The notes under the pieces are model-generated. The model searched no databases and had not been told where the DNA came from. It saw nothing but the letters and a program-made list of their open reading frames with translations. A stretch of DNA of 64,000 nt from Tumebacillus flagellatus (GTDB taxonomy: Bacteria > Bacillota > Bacilli > Tumebacillales > Tumebacillaceae): contig NZ_JMIR01000012.1 in the NCBI RefSeq assembly GCF_000714935.1, positions 95,886 through 159,885 of the forward strand. Direction: 5' to 3'. The position numbers were made by a program, and so were the translations under genes. How positions within the stretch are numbered: position 1 is the first letter of the stretch; every line of letters starts with the position of its first letter. Positions 37,534-45,740 of this stretch are shown one piece after another.

Positions 37534-37575
37534 AAAAAAAGACCGCCCGGCAAAGGTTTTCCCTGCCAAACGGTC
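37534..37575 (-). terminator. Rho-independent terminator after the sigma-54 activator gene
   Basis: On the minus strand GACCGTTTGGCA pairs with TGCCGGGCGGTC, then seven Ts. It separates regulator transcription from the kam operon. Confidence 0.85.
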
Positions 37576-37615
37576 GTCTCTTCCTTTTTTCACTTCCCAA
37601 AGCCCTCTACACAAG

Positions 37616-37631
37616 CGCCGAAAATTCGGCA
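37616..37631. promoter_or_regulatory. Putative enhancer (UAS) of the kam sigma-54 promoter
   Basis: Plus strand CGCCGAAAATTCGGCA; the inner arms GCCGAA and TTCGGC form a perfect palindrome around AA. About 110-125 bases upstream of the sigma-54 promoter, a normal distance for an activator site. Two related copies lie before the activator gene. Confidence 0.5.
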
Positions 37632-37635
37632 CTTC

Positions 37636-39126
37636 TCACTCGTCTTGCTTCTGCTGACGGCTCAATCGGTACTGCAACGTCTGCCTCGGCACCTGCAACA
37701 GCTTTGACGCTTGCTGGATGTTGCCTCCGGTCTGCTCCAACGCCCGCCGGATCAACTCTTGTTCCAGCCGCTCCATCGACTCGCGCAACGGCCGCACCCC
37801 GTCAGCCAACCCGATTGCGGACATGACGTCTCCGCCCTCCGCCCGGTCGCCCCCTCGCGCAGACTTCGCGCTCGGCAACGTCGTCTCCCAGCCCAAAGCC
37901 GCCTGTTGGATCGCCGGCGGCAAGTGCTCCCGCTCAATGCGGTCGCCCGCCACCAAGTTCATCGCCCCTTCGACGGCGTGCTCCAGTTCGCGCACATTGC
38001 CCGGCCACTCATAAGCGAGGAAACGGTCTTGCACGTCCGGCGCCAACTCTGTCACCGCCTTGCCGAACGCCGCGTTGAACTTCGTCAGAAACGCCCTCGT
38101 CAGCAGCGGAATGTCTTCCCGCCGCTCCGCCAAGCGCGGCAGATGCAGCGACACGACGTTCAAGCGGTAATACAAGTCGGAGCGCAACAGCCCCGCTTCA
38201 ATTGCCTGCAGGGGGTTTTGATTCGTGGCGGCGAGAATCCGCACATCCACTTCGATCACCTTCGTATCGCCCACCCGGCGCACGAGACCCTCTTGCAACA
38301 CGCGCAGGAGCTTGGCTTGCAACTCCATCGGCATCGAGTTGATCTCGTCGAGAAACAGCGTCCCGCCGTCCGCCAACTCAAACAGCCCCGGCCGGGTCTC
38401 CGCCCCTGTGAACGACCCCTTGACCGTGCCGAACAGCAAGCCTTCCAGCAAGGGGGCCGGGAGCGCCGCACAGTTCTGCGCGATAAACGGCTTGTGGCGG
38501 CGCGGCGACGCGTTGTGAATCGACTGCACGAACAGCTCCTTGCCCGTCCCCGTCTCGCCGGAAAGCAAGACCGGCGACGACGTTCCCGCCGCCCGTGCCG
38601 CCAACTCCTTCAATAAAAGCATTTCGCGGCTCTGCGTCAGAATCTGATCGAACGTCCAACGCGCCTCCAGCGGACTTCGTTTTTTGGAAGAGGCTTTCGG
38701 AACGCCGACCACCTGCGCTTGCAGGTCGAGCAGTTTTTCGCTCAGTTCTTTGAGGCGGGTGAGGTCTTTGGCGACTTCCAGCGCTCCGATCAACTTGCCT
38801 CCGGAGAGGATCGGCAACGTGGTGTTGACCGTGTGCACTTTGGTTCCCCGCGACGTGGTGTACGTCTGCGGCGTGTCCGGGATGCTCCGCCCCGTCTCGA
38901 TAACGGTCAAAAGCGTCGACGTGCCGTGCTCAAGCGACGGAAACACCTCCAATAAGTGCCGCCCGATCACCTCTTGCGGCTCCAAACCGTCCAGTCTCGC
39001 CGCCGCTTCGTTGTAATAGATGGTGATGCCCTTGCGATCCACCGCGTGAATGCCTTCGTCGATGGAGGCGAGGATTGCGTTGAGCATCTCCACCGTCTCG
39101 CGCGTTTCGCGCTTCTCTCGATCCAT
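37636..39126 (-). CDS. sigma-54-dependent transcriptional activator (PAS, AAA+, Fis-type HTH)
   Basis: 496 residues. A PAS sensor (about 10-125, with STLLTVIETGRSI and TLPILSGGKLIGALEVAKD) is followed by the AAA+ domain. Walker A GETGTGKE is at 190-197, the sigma-54 contact loop GSFTGA at 237-242 (usually GAFTGA), Walker B GTLFLDEINSM at 255-265, and a C-terminal HTH (GGNIQQASKLLQVPRQTLQY, about 470-489). It belongs to the RocR/BkdR/PrdR type that controls amino-acid catabolism. By position and by the sigma-54 promoter downstream it should activate kdd-kamABCDE; lysine or a pathway intermediate is a plausible PAS signal, not shown here. Confidence 0.9.
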   Translation of the reverse strand: MDREKRETRETVEMLNAILASIDEGIHAVDRKGITIYYNEAAARLDGLEPQEVIGRHLLEVFPSLEHGTSTLLTVIETGRSIPDTPQTYTTSRGTKVHTVNTTLPILSGGKLIGALEVAKDLTRLKELSEKLLDLQAQVVGVPKASSKKRSPLEARWTFDQILTQSREMLLLKELAARAAGTSSPVLLSGETGTGKELFVQSIHNASPRRHKPFIAQNCAALPAPLLEGLLFGTVKGSFTGAETRPGLFELADGGTLFLDEINSMPMELQAKLLRVLQEGLVRRVGDTKVIEVDVRILAATNQNPLQAIEAGLLRSDLYYRLNVVSLHLPRLAERREDIPLLTRAFLTKFNAAFGKAVTELAPDVQDRFLAYEWPGNVRELEHAVEGAMNLVAGDRIEREHLPPAIQQAALGWETTLPSAKSARGGDRAEGGDVMSAIGLADGVRPLRESMERLEQELIRRALEQTGGNIQQASKLLQVPRQTLQYRLSRQQKQDE

Positions 39127-39147
39127 CCCGCATCCCCTCCTTGCTTC

Positions 39148-39186
39148 TGCCGAAATCCCGGCACTTATATCGCAGAAATTCCGGCA
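39148..39186. repeat. Two direct copies of a TGCCG-N6-CGGCA-type motif before the activator gene
   Basis: TGCCGAAATCCCGGCA (39148-39163) and CGCAGAAATTCCGGCA (39171-39186), 23 bases apart, both followed by CAC(T/C)T. Same design as the site at 37616. Likely binding sites of the activator encoded alongside, perhaps for autoregulation. Confidence 0.5.
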
Positions 39187-39214
39187 CCTATTCCCGAAAA
39201 AAAGGACCCTTGCC

Positions 39215-39670
39215 CTAAAGGGTGCGGGCCAACATCAACCGATCCCGACAGCGGATGCCGTCTTCAACGATCGGATGCTCATATTCGCGGACGAAATAAT
39301 CGTGTTCGATCTCCATGATCCGAAATCCGAGTTTCTGATAAAAAGCCAAATTTCCGATGCTGGAGTTGCCGGTGCGGACGATCACTTTCTCCACACTCTC
39401 CCGCTCCCGCAGCAATTTCAAAATCGATTCCAACAGCGAGCGGCCGTGACCTTGGCCTTGGTACTGCTCGCGGACGGCGATGTTTTTGATTTCCACCACA
39501 CCGTCATCCGGCGCGGTCAGATGGAGCACGCCAACCGTCTCTCCCTCCGAGGTGAGCCAAGAATACAGCTCCCCTTCCGGCAAGTAGCGGCGAACCATCT
39601 CCTCCGACGGGTCGGCCAACAACAGCAGCGGCAGATAGGCCTCGCGGTTTTTTTGCACAGTGTGTAGCAC
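39215..39670 (-). CDS. GNAT family N-acetyltransferase
   Basis: 151 residues. Motif A of the acetyl-CoA fold is VREQYQGQGHGRSLLESIL (about 75-93), with VEIKNIAV before it and SSIGNLAFYQKLGFRI after it. The start is taken as the GTG at 39668-39670, eight bases from GGAGGG; the upstream in-frame ATG lies before that site. The acceptor substrate is unknown. It lies just upstream of the activator gene on the same strand. Confidence 0.82.
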   Translation of the reverse strand: MLHTVQKNREAYLPLLLLADPSEEMVRRYLPEGELYSWLTSEGETVGVLHLTAPDDGVVEIKNIAVREQYQGQGHGRSLLESILKLLRERESVEKVIVRTGNSSIGNLAFYQKLGFRIMEIEHDYFVREYEHPIVEDGIRCRDRLMLARTL

Positions 39671-39801
39671 GGCGCATTCCCTCCTGTCTTCTGGCACTCT
39701 TCTCTACTTACGAAACACAGATTGAAAACTCCTCTTTTTACCCCGTAAATTCCAGCAACGTTACCTGTTCTTACAAGATTCAACCGCGTTCACCAGACTG
39801 C

Positions 39802-40050
39802 TCACGACTTCCGCCGAACTCTCCGTTTCTCGCTCTGGCTCCGTTTTTGATGCTCAATCACCAGCGGGAGGCGTTTTTTCAGCTGGGATCCGATCGTGCC
39901 GAGATCCTTGGAAGGCACGCTTCCCCAATACCCGTCCGGCGGTAGCGTTATGCCGTACTCGACGGCGATTTCAGACTTTAACCGCTCAATCATATCCCGA
40001 ATTTCAGGGTCTTCAAGATTCCATTTATCACTTCGACTCATACTCGACAT
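39802..40050 (-). CDS. alpha/beta-type small acid-soluble spore protein-like
   Basis: 82 residues. LKSEIAVEYGITLPPDGYWG and the segment SKDLGTIGSQLKKRL align by eye with the alpha/beta-type SASP pattern (LKyEIAxEfGV ... TsRxnGsvGgeitKRLV). The usual SRxNGxVGG is changed to SKDLGTIGS, and the end is highly basic (QKRSQSEKRRVRRKS), so it is divergent. SASPs coat and protect DNA in the spore. ATG at 40048-40050 follows AAGGAG. A DNA-binding role in spores is inference. Confidence 0.68.
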   Translation of the reverse strand: MSSMSRSDKWNLEDPEIRDMIERLKSEIAVEYGITLPPDGYWGSVPSKDLGTIGSQLKKRLPLVIEHQKRSQSEKRRVRRKS

Positions 40051-40056
40051 ATACAC

Positions 40057-40432
40057 TCCTTACAATACGTGGTAATGAGATCAATCAGCCGGACGATACC
40101 TCCCTGTTTGACACGGCACAGATCAGTTCCAGTATCGCCCCTAAGGCCGCTCAATCAAACTTCAAGTCAAAAATCATTCCGTCCTGCAAAACATTCCGGT
40201 TTTTGTCGAGTCAAATGAGGAAGAAAGCTGTCTAATTTTCCCAATCCGTCACAAATTGTGGCGGATTTTATCTTTATTTTAGTTTTTTCGCATAACTCAC
40301 TAGAAATGGTGTGCTGTATTTTTTCAAGAATTTTTTAATTTTCTGTTGACAGCGTACATTTACAGGGTGTACGATGATTTTGCAGACGACAGAATCGTCT
40401 GACAAAAACAGACTTATGGGAGGTTTTCTCGA
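40057..40432. other. Intergenic region before the protease array
   Basis: No gene seen. It holds a strong inverted repeat (AATCCG/CGGATT outer arms with CAC/GTG inside, 40243-40267), the promoter of the first protease gene, and otherwise AT-rich sequence. Confidence 0.6.
40346..40375 (+). promoter_or_regulatory. sigma-A-type promoter of M4 protease 1
   Basis: TTGACA (40346-40351), 18-base spacer, TACGAT (40370-40375), 57 bases before the start codon. Confidence 0.65.
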
Positions 40433-41977
40433 ATGAACAAGAAGCTCATCACGACTTTGGTTATGTCTTCCCTCGTCGCTTCCGCTTTCGCAGTTTCCGC
40501 AGGCGCTGCTCCGGCAGACAAAGCAACCCTGAAAGACGAAAACGGAAAAGTTCACAACGTTGTCGGCTCCCTCGGCAAAGTATCCGGCGCAACCGCTGAA
40601 GCGCGCGCAATGGCTGCTCTTGACCTGGTTGGCAAAGACTTCGGCTTTGCTAAAGCTCAAGGCAACTTCAAAGTTAAAGAATCCCACAATGACGAAAACG
40701 GTGTGGCTCACACCAAGATGAACCAAGTTATCAACGGGATCAACGTTCTCGACCATCAAATGATCGTTCACGAAGCGAACGGCGACGTGCAAGGCGTAAC
40801 CGGCGACTTTGCAGCGCTCACCCCGAACGCTACGAAAGCTTCCATCACCAGCGTTCAAGCGTCTGACAAAGCAGTAGCTTCCACCGGTTTCACCGGCCAA
40901 CTGTCCCGTCCGGCTGTCGCTGAACTGACCTACGTTGCTCAAGGCAACAAAGCGGTTCTCGCATACAAAGTCGAAGTTGCATTCCTCGATGCAGCTGAAC
41001 CGGGCCGCTACCAAGTGCTCGTAAACGCAGTTGACGGCTCCATCATCTCCTCCGTCAACCTCATCGAAAACGCCAGCAACGCGGTTGGCTCCGGCACTGG
41101 CGTTCTGGGTGACACCAAAACCATCAACACCACGCTGAACGGTTCCACCTACTACCTGGAAGACCACACCAAAGCGATGACCGGCGACATCGAAACCTAC
41201 GACATGAAAAACGGCACCTCCACCGGTTACTACTACACCAGCACCACCAACAAGTGGACCGCTACCAACCAACGCGCTGGCGTTGACGCTCACTACTACG
41301 CAGGTCAAGTGTACGACTACTACAAAGGTCTGGGCCGCAACTCCTACGACAACAATGGTTCCTCGATCTACTCCTACACCCACTACTCTTCCAAATACAA
41401 CAACGCATTCTGGGACGGCGCTGAAATGGTCTACGGTGACGGCGACGGCGTAACCTTCATCGCTCTGTCCGGCGCGTTCGACGTCGTTGGTCACGAATTG
41501 ACCCACGCTGTCACCGAGACCACCTGCAACCTGACCTACTCCGGTCAATCCGGCGCTCTCAACGAGTCCTGGTCCGATGCTCAAGCATCCGTCATGGATT
41601 CCGGCGACTGGATGATCGGTGAAGACGTCTACACCCCGGGTACCTCCGGCGACGCTCTGCGCTACATGGACAACCCGGCAAAAGGCGGCCAACCGGCTAA
41701 CATGTCCGGCTACGTGAACACCACCTCCGACAACGGCGGCGTCCACACCAACTCCGGCATCCCGAACAAAGCGTTCTACAACTTCGCAACCGCGATCGGC
41801 TCCCGCACCATCGCTGGTAAGGTCTGGTACACCGCTTCCCGCGACTACATGACCTCTTCCACCAACTTCTCGGGCGCACGCGCTGCTACCCTGTCGGCTG
41901 TAGCTGCACTGTACGGCTCCACCTCTTCCTACTACACCGCGTTGAAAACCGCTTGGTCCAACGTCGGCGTCAACTAA
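40433..41977 (+). CDS. M4 family (thermolysin-type) secreted metalloprotease 1
   Basis: 514-residue preproenzyme. Signal peptide about 1-24 (cut near SAGA-A), FTP and PepSY propeptide domains (about 35-215), then the M4 catalytic domain. HELTH at about 353-357 holds two zinc histidines and the catalytic glutamate. NESWSDAQAS gives the third zinc ligand, and VHTNSGIPNKAFYNF the transition-state histidine. WDGAEMVYGDGDGVTF is the usual substrate-cleft segment. The mature enzyme is about 300 residues, thermolysin size. First of four adjacent paralogues, with its own promoter and terminator; made for nutrient scavenging outside the cell. Confidence 0.95.
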   Translation: MNKKLITTLVMSSLVASAFAVSAGAAPADKATLKDENGKVHNVVGSLGKVSGATAEARAMAALDLVGKDFGFAKAQGNFKVKESHNDENGVAHTKMNQVINGINVLDHQMIVHEANGDVQGVTGDFAALTPNATKASITSVQASDKAVASTGFTGQLSRPAVAELTYVAQGNKAVLAYKVEVAFLDAAEPGRYQVLVNAVDGSIISSVNLIENASNAVGSGTGVLGDTKTINTTLNGSTYYLEDHTKAMTGDIETYDMKNGTSTGYYYTSTTNKWTATNQRAGVDAHYYAGQVYDYYKGLGRNSYDNNGSSIYSYTHYSSKYNNAFWDGAEMVYGDGDGVTFIALSGAFDVVGHELTHAVTETTCNLTYSGQSGALNESWSDAQASVMDSGDWMIGEDVYTPGTSGDALRYMDNPAKGGQPANMSGYVNTTSDNGGVHTNSGIPNKAFYNFATAIGSRTIAGKVWYTASRDYMTSSTNFSGARAATLSAVAALYGSTSSYYTALKTAWSNVGVN

Positions 41978-41993
41978 TTCGCAACTGCCCCAA

Positions 41994-42022
41994 ACCCCGT
42001 GACTTCGGTCGCGGGGTTTTTT
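41994..42022 (+). terminator. Rho-independent terminator after M4 protease 1
   Basis: ACCCCGTGAC/GTCGCGGGGT stem with a TTCG loop and six Ts. The same TTCG design follows proteases 2 and 3. Confidence 0.88.
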
Positions 42023-42103
42023 ACCTTTCCTTTTAGGAAAACCAAAATTATTAATTAAATTCCATCCGATTGAAATTTTCTTGAAAAAACCGTTCCAAAT
42101 GTA

Positions 42104-42133
42104 TTGACGGACGATTCTGATATGTCGTAGTAT
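42104..42133 (+). promoter_or_regulatory. sigma-A-type promoter of M4 protease 2
   Basis: TTGACG (42104-42109), 18-base spacer, TAGTAT (42128-42133). Confidence 0.6.
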
Positions 42134-42193
42134 TTAGCTCAAGGGCCGGACACTAAATCGGCTCAATATAAAATAAACGGAGGTCAATACAAG

Positions 42194-43747
42194 ATGAACA
42201 AAAAGCTCGTTACCACTTTGGTCATGTCTTCCCTCGTCGCTTCTGCTTTCGCAATCAACGCTGGCGCAGCAGTAACCGACAAGTCCACCCTCAAGGACGA
42301 AAACGGCAAAGTCCACAACGTTATGGGCGCGCTGGGCAAAGTATCCGGCGCAACCGCTGAAGCGCGCGCAATGGCTGCTCTCGACCTGGTTGGCAAAGAC
42401 TTCGGCTTTGCTAAAGCTCAAGGCAACTTCAAAGTGAAAGACTCCCACGCTGACGAAAACGGCGTTGCTCACACCAAGCTCGACCAAGTGATCAACGGCA
42501 TTAAAGTATTCGATCATCAAATGATCGTTCACGAAGCAAACGGCGACGTTCAAGGCGTAACCGGCGACTTCGCAGCTCTGACCCCGAACGCTACCAAGGC
42601 TTCCCTGACCTCGGTTGCTGCAATCGACAAAGCGGTTGCGTCCACCGGCTTCAAAGGCCAACTGGACCGTCCGGCTACCGCTGAACTGACCTACGTTGCT
42701 CAAGGCAACAAAGCAGTTCTCGCGTACAACGTAAACGTTGCGTACAACGACACAGCTGAACCGGCAAACTGGTCGATCATGGTCAACGCGGTTGACGGCT
42801 CCATCATCTCTTCCCTCAACCAAATCGACTTCGACCAAGCGGGCACCGCTTCCGCGAAGGGCGTTCTCGGCGATACCAAAACCGTTAACACCTACTACTA
42901 CACCTCCTATGGCAACTGGTACCTGGAAGACCACACCAAATCCGGTCTGACCAGCACTGGCCATGACATCGAAACCTACGACTGGAAGAACGGCACCTCC
43001 ACTTACTACGACATCGCGTCGACTTCCAACACCTTCAGCAACCCGGCTGCAATCGACGCTCACTTCTACGCAGGCAAAGTATACGACTACTACAACAGCC
43101 TCGGCCGCAACTCCTGGGACGGCAAAGGCGCTTCCATCTACTCCACCGTCCACTACTCCAAAAACTACAACAACGCGTACTGGGACGGCTCCAAGATGGT
43201 ATACGGCGACGGCGACGGCGTAACCTTCATTTCCCTGTCCGGCGGCTTCGACGTAGACGCTCACGAAATGACTCACGCTGTAACCCAAACCACGTCCAAC
43301 CTGACCTACTCCAACCAATCCGGCGCTCTGAACGAGTCCTGGTCTGATGCTCAAGCATCCGTTATGGACTCCAAAGACTGGTCGATCGGTGAAGACGTCT
43401 ACACCCCGGGCACCGCAGGCGACGCTCTGCGTTACATGGACAACCCGGCCAAAGGCGGCCAACCGGACAACATGTCCAAATACGTGAACACCTCTTCCGA
43501 CAACGGCGGCGTTCACACCAACTCCGGCATCCCGAACTTCGCGTTCTACAAATTCGCAACCGCAATCGGCTCCCGCACCATCGCTGGTAAGGTTTGGTAC
43601 GTTGCTTCCCGCGACTACATGACCTCTTCCACCAACTTCTCCGGCGCACGCGCTGCTACCCTGAACGCTGTTGCAGCTCTCTACGGTTCCTCCTCTTCCT
43701 ACTACTCCGCTCTGCAATCCGCTTGGAGCGCAGTAGGCGTCAACTAA
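42194..43747 (+). CDS. M4 family (thermolysin-type) secreted metalloprotease 2
   Basis: 517 residues, same architecture as protease 1 and nearly identical to it in the signal peptide and the first 100 residues of the propeptide. Zinc motif HEMTH (about 357-361), third ligand in NESWSDAQAS, active histidine in VHTNSGIPNFAFYKF. The propeptide linker and the first third of the catalytic domain differ most (YYYTSYGNWYLEDHTK, NGTSTYYDIAST), so substrate preference may differ. Ribosome site CGGAGG 12 bases before the ATG. Confidence 0.95.
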   Translation: MNKKLVTTLVMSSLVASAFAINAGAAVTDKSTLKDENGKVHNVMGALGKVSGATAEARAMAALDLVGKDFGFAKAQGNFKVKDSHADENGVAHTKLDQVINGIKVFDHQMIVHEANGDVQGVTGDFAALTPNATKASLTSVAAIDKAVASTGFKGQLDRPATAELTYVAQGNKAVLAYNVNVAYNDTAEPANWSIMVNAVDGSIISSLNQIDFDQAGTASAKGVLGDTKTVNTYYYTSYGNWYLEDHTKSGLTSTGHDIETYDWKNGTSTYYDIASTSNTFSNPAAIDAHFYAGKVYDYYNSLGRNSWDGKGASIYSTVHYSKNYNNAYWDGSKMVYGDGDGVTFISLSGGFDVDAHEMTHAVTQTTSNLTYSNQSGALNESWSDAQASVMDSKDWSIGEDVYTPGTAGDALRYMDNPAKGGQPDNMSKYVNTSSDNGGVHTNSGIPNFAFYKFATAIGSRTIAGKVWYVASRDYMTSSTNFSGARAATLNAVAALYGSSSSYYSALQSAWSAVGVN

Positions 43748-43763
43748 TTCACAACTGTACAAA

Positions 43764-43789
43764 AACCGCGGCTTCGGTCGCGGTTTTTT
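43764..43789 (+). terminator. Rho-independent terminator after M4 protease 2
   Basis: AACCGCG/CGCGGTT stem followed by Ts. The remaining 43790-43996 holds no gene that I can see, only a small CCCCG/CGGGG hairpin near 43915. Confidence 0.82.
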
Positions 43790-43996
43790 GTCGTGCCATC
43801 ATGTCCTGGATCGAGTTTCCGATCCCAACAAAAGCACTGTCGAAAGTGGTCTCAACCATCCGGTTCTGCGTACGTTTATGCAACTACCTTGCAAACAGCT
43901 TTGCCCCGGATCGGGGTACGCCCGTTCTAAATTCCTCCACAAACCACGCAGGTATTGGATTTTTTGTCGTTATTTAAAAAATTCCCTAAAAAATTA

Positions 43997-44026
43997 TTGA
44001 CAGATTATTCGTTCCACTCGTATAAT
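43997..44026 (+). promoter_or_regulatory. sigma-A promoter of M4 protease 3
   Basis: Perfect TTGACA (43997-44002) and TATAAT (44021-44026) hexamers with an 18-base spacer, the strongest promoter of the array. Confidence 0.78.
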
Positions 44027-44078
44027 CAAAACACGGACAGGTACCTTTAGAGAAAATAAAATTTCAGGGAGGTCATTT

Positions 44079-45626
44079 ATGATGAATAAAAAGTTGGTCA
44101 CCACGCTGGTCATGTCTTCGCTGGTCGCTTCCGCATTTGCAATCCATGCAGGTGCTGCTCCGGCAGACAAGCAAGTCTTGAAAAGCGAAAACGGCAAGGT
44201 TCACAACGTTGTCGGCAATCTCGGCAAAGTAAGCGGCTCCACCGCTGAGGAGCGCGCTCTGAACGCCCTGGACCGTGTAAAAGCTGACTTCGGTTTCGCA
44301 AAAGCTGCCGGCTCCTTCAAAGCGAAGGAAAGCCATGTAGACGAACTCGGAACCGCTCACACCAAACTGAACAACGTCATCAACGGCATCGACGTATTCG
44401 GCCAACAGATGATCGTTCATGAGAAGAACGGAGACGTTGCAGGTGTCACCGGCACCTACCAAGCACTCGTTCCGAACGCTGCCAAAGCATCCATCGAATC
44501 CATCGTCGCCATCGACAAAGCGCTGGCTGAAACCGGTGTTTCCGAAACTACCCATACGCTGACCGGCGCTCTCGACGCGCAACTGACCTATCTCCCGGTA
44601 GGCGACAAAGCGGTCCTCACCTATAAAGTTTCCGTCAACGCACTCGGCGACACCCCGGTTCGTTCCGACGTCTTCGTCAACGCTGTTGACGGCTCCATCG
44701 TGAAAACCATCGACAAAGTGGAACATGTCGTCGGTACCGGTATCGGTGTGAAGGGCGACATCAAGTCGATCAACACCACCCTCCGTTCCGGCGCGTACTA
44801 CCTCGAAGACACCACCAAGCCGATGACCGGGATGATCCGTACCCGCGACATGAAAAACAAAACGATGCTCATCTACGCGATGACCGACGCGGACAACAAG
44901 TGGGACACCACCTACCAACGCGCTGCTGTTGACGCTCACTACTACGCTGGTCAAGTTTATGACTGGTACAAAAACAACGTAAACCGCAACTCCATCGACG
45001 ACAAAGGCATGTCGATCGAATCGCTCGTTCACTACAGCAAAAACTACAACAACGCGTTCTGGGACGGCGCCGAAATGGTCTACGGCGACGGCGACCAAGT
45101 CAACTTCACCTACTTCTCCGGCGCAGTTGACGTTATCGGCCACGAGTTGACCCACGGCGTCACCGAAAAAACCTCCAATCTCGTCTACCAAGGCCAATCC
45201 GGCGCTTTGAACGAATCCTGGTCTGACGCAATGGGTGCCGTCATCGAAGGCAACAACTGGCTGATGGGCGAAGACATCGTCCTCCCGGCATACGGCTACT
45301 CCGCGTTCCGTTCGATGCAAGACCCGACGATCTTCGGCGACCCGGACCACATGAGCAAGTACGTGAACACCACCTCCGACAACGGCGGCGTGCACACCAA
45401 CTCCGGCATCCCGAACAAAGCGTTCTACAACTTCGCAACCGCAATCGGTTCCCGCGCGATTGCAGGAAAAGTTTGGTACACGGCAGATCGTGACTACATG
45501 ACCTCCACCACCAACTTCTCCGGCGCTCGCGCAGCGACCTTGCAAGCGGTCGCAGCTCTCTACGGCTCCACCTCTTCCTACTACTCCGCGTTGCAAACCG
45601 CTTGGTCCGACGTCGGCGTCAACTAA
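44079..45626 (+). CDS. M4 family (thermolysin-type) secreted metalloprotease 3
   Basis: 515 residues. Signal peptide about 1-25, FTP/PepSY propeptide more divergent (VSETTHTLTGALDAQLTYLP), then the M4 domain with HELTHGVTEKT (about 356-366), NESWSDAMGAV and VHTNSGIPNKAFYNF. The segment after the third zinc ligand (DIVLPAYGYSAFRSMQDPTI) is closer to classical thermolysin and bacillolysin (RSM-DPT) than in proteases 1 and 2. Starts with two ATGs; the second also fits. The decayed copy at 47370 is closest to this gene. Confidence 0.95.
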   Translation: MMNKKLVTTLVMSSLVASAFAIHAGAAPADKQVLKSENGKVHNVVGNLGKVSGSTAEERALNALDRVKADFGFAKAAGSFKAKESHVDELGTAHTKLNNVINGIDVFGQQMIVHEKNGDVAGVTGTYQALVPNAAKASIESIVAIDKALAETGVSETTHTLTGALDAQLTYLPVGDKAVLTYKVSVNALGDTPVRSDVFVNAVDGSIVKTIDKVEHVVGTGIGVKGDIKSINTTLRSGAYYLEDTTKPMTGMIRTRDMKNKTMLIYAMTDADNKWDTTYQRAAVDAHYYAGQVYDWYKNNVNRNSIDDKGMSIESLVHYSKNYNNAFWDGAEMVYGDGDQVNFTYFSGAVDVIGHELTHGVTEKTSNLVYQGQSGALNESWSDAMGAVIEGNNWLMGEDIVLPAYGYSAFRSMQDPTIFGDPDHMSKYVNTTSDNGGVHTNSGIPNKAFYNFATAIGSRAIAGKVWYTADRDYMTSTTNFSGARAATLQAVAALYGSTSSYYSALQTAWSDVGVN

Positions 45627-45640
45627 TCCCTCGCACAGCA

Positions 45641-45670
45641 AAGCCCGTGACTTCGGTCGCGGGCTTTTTT
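45641..45670 (+). terminator. Rho-independent terminator after M4 protease 3
   Basis: AAGCCCGTGAC/GTCGCGGGCTT stem with TTCG loop and a T run. Confidence 0.86.
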
Positions 45671-45671
45671 A

Positions 45672-45700
45672 TTGACGATTTAACAAATATGTCATACTAT
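45672..45700 (+). promoter_or_regulatory. sigma-A-type promoter of M4 protease 4
   Basis: TTGACG (45672-45677), 17-base spacer, TACTAT (45695-45700), directly after the previous terminator. Confidence 0.6.
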
Positions 45701-45740
45701 TTAGATAACATCTCACAATTCCCAAGGAGGGGCTGTTTCA

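Noticed and set aside
37447..37635. Lysine or cobalamin riboswitch before the lysine aminomutase operon
   Set aside because: The leader is short and taken up by a terminator and the sigma-54 promoter; no conserved riboswitch core could be seen.
43790..43996. Small gene between proteases 2 and 3
   Set aside because: A few short frames exist but none has a ribosome site or recognisable sequence; the stretch reads as spacer plus promoter.
40274..45641. Long minus-strand frames (about 490-540 codons) opposite each M4 protease
   Set aside because: They arise because the protease codons are strongly biased; the predicted valine/glycine-rich proteins are mirror images of one another, as the proteases are duplicates, and have no ribosome sites.
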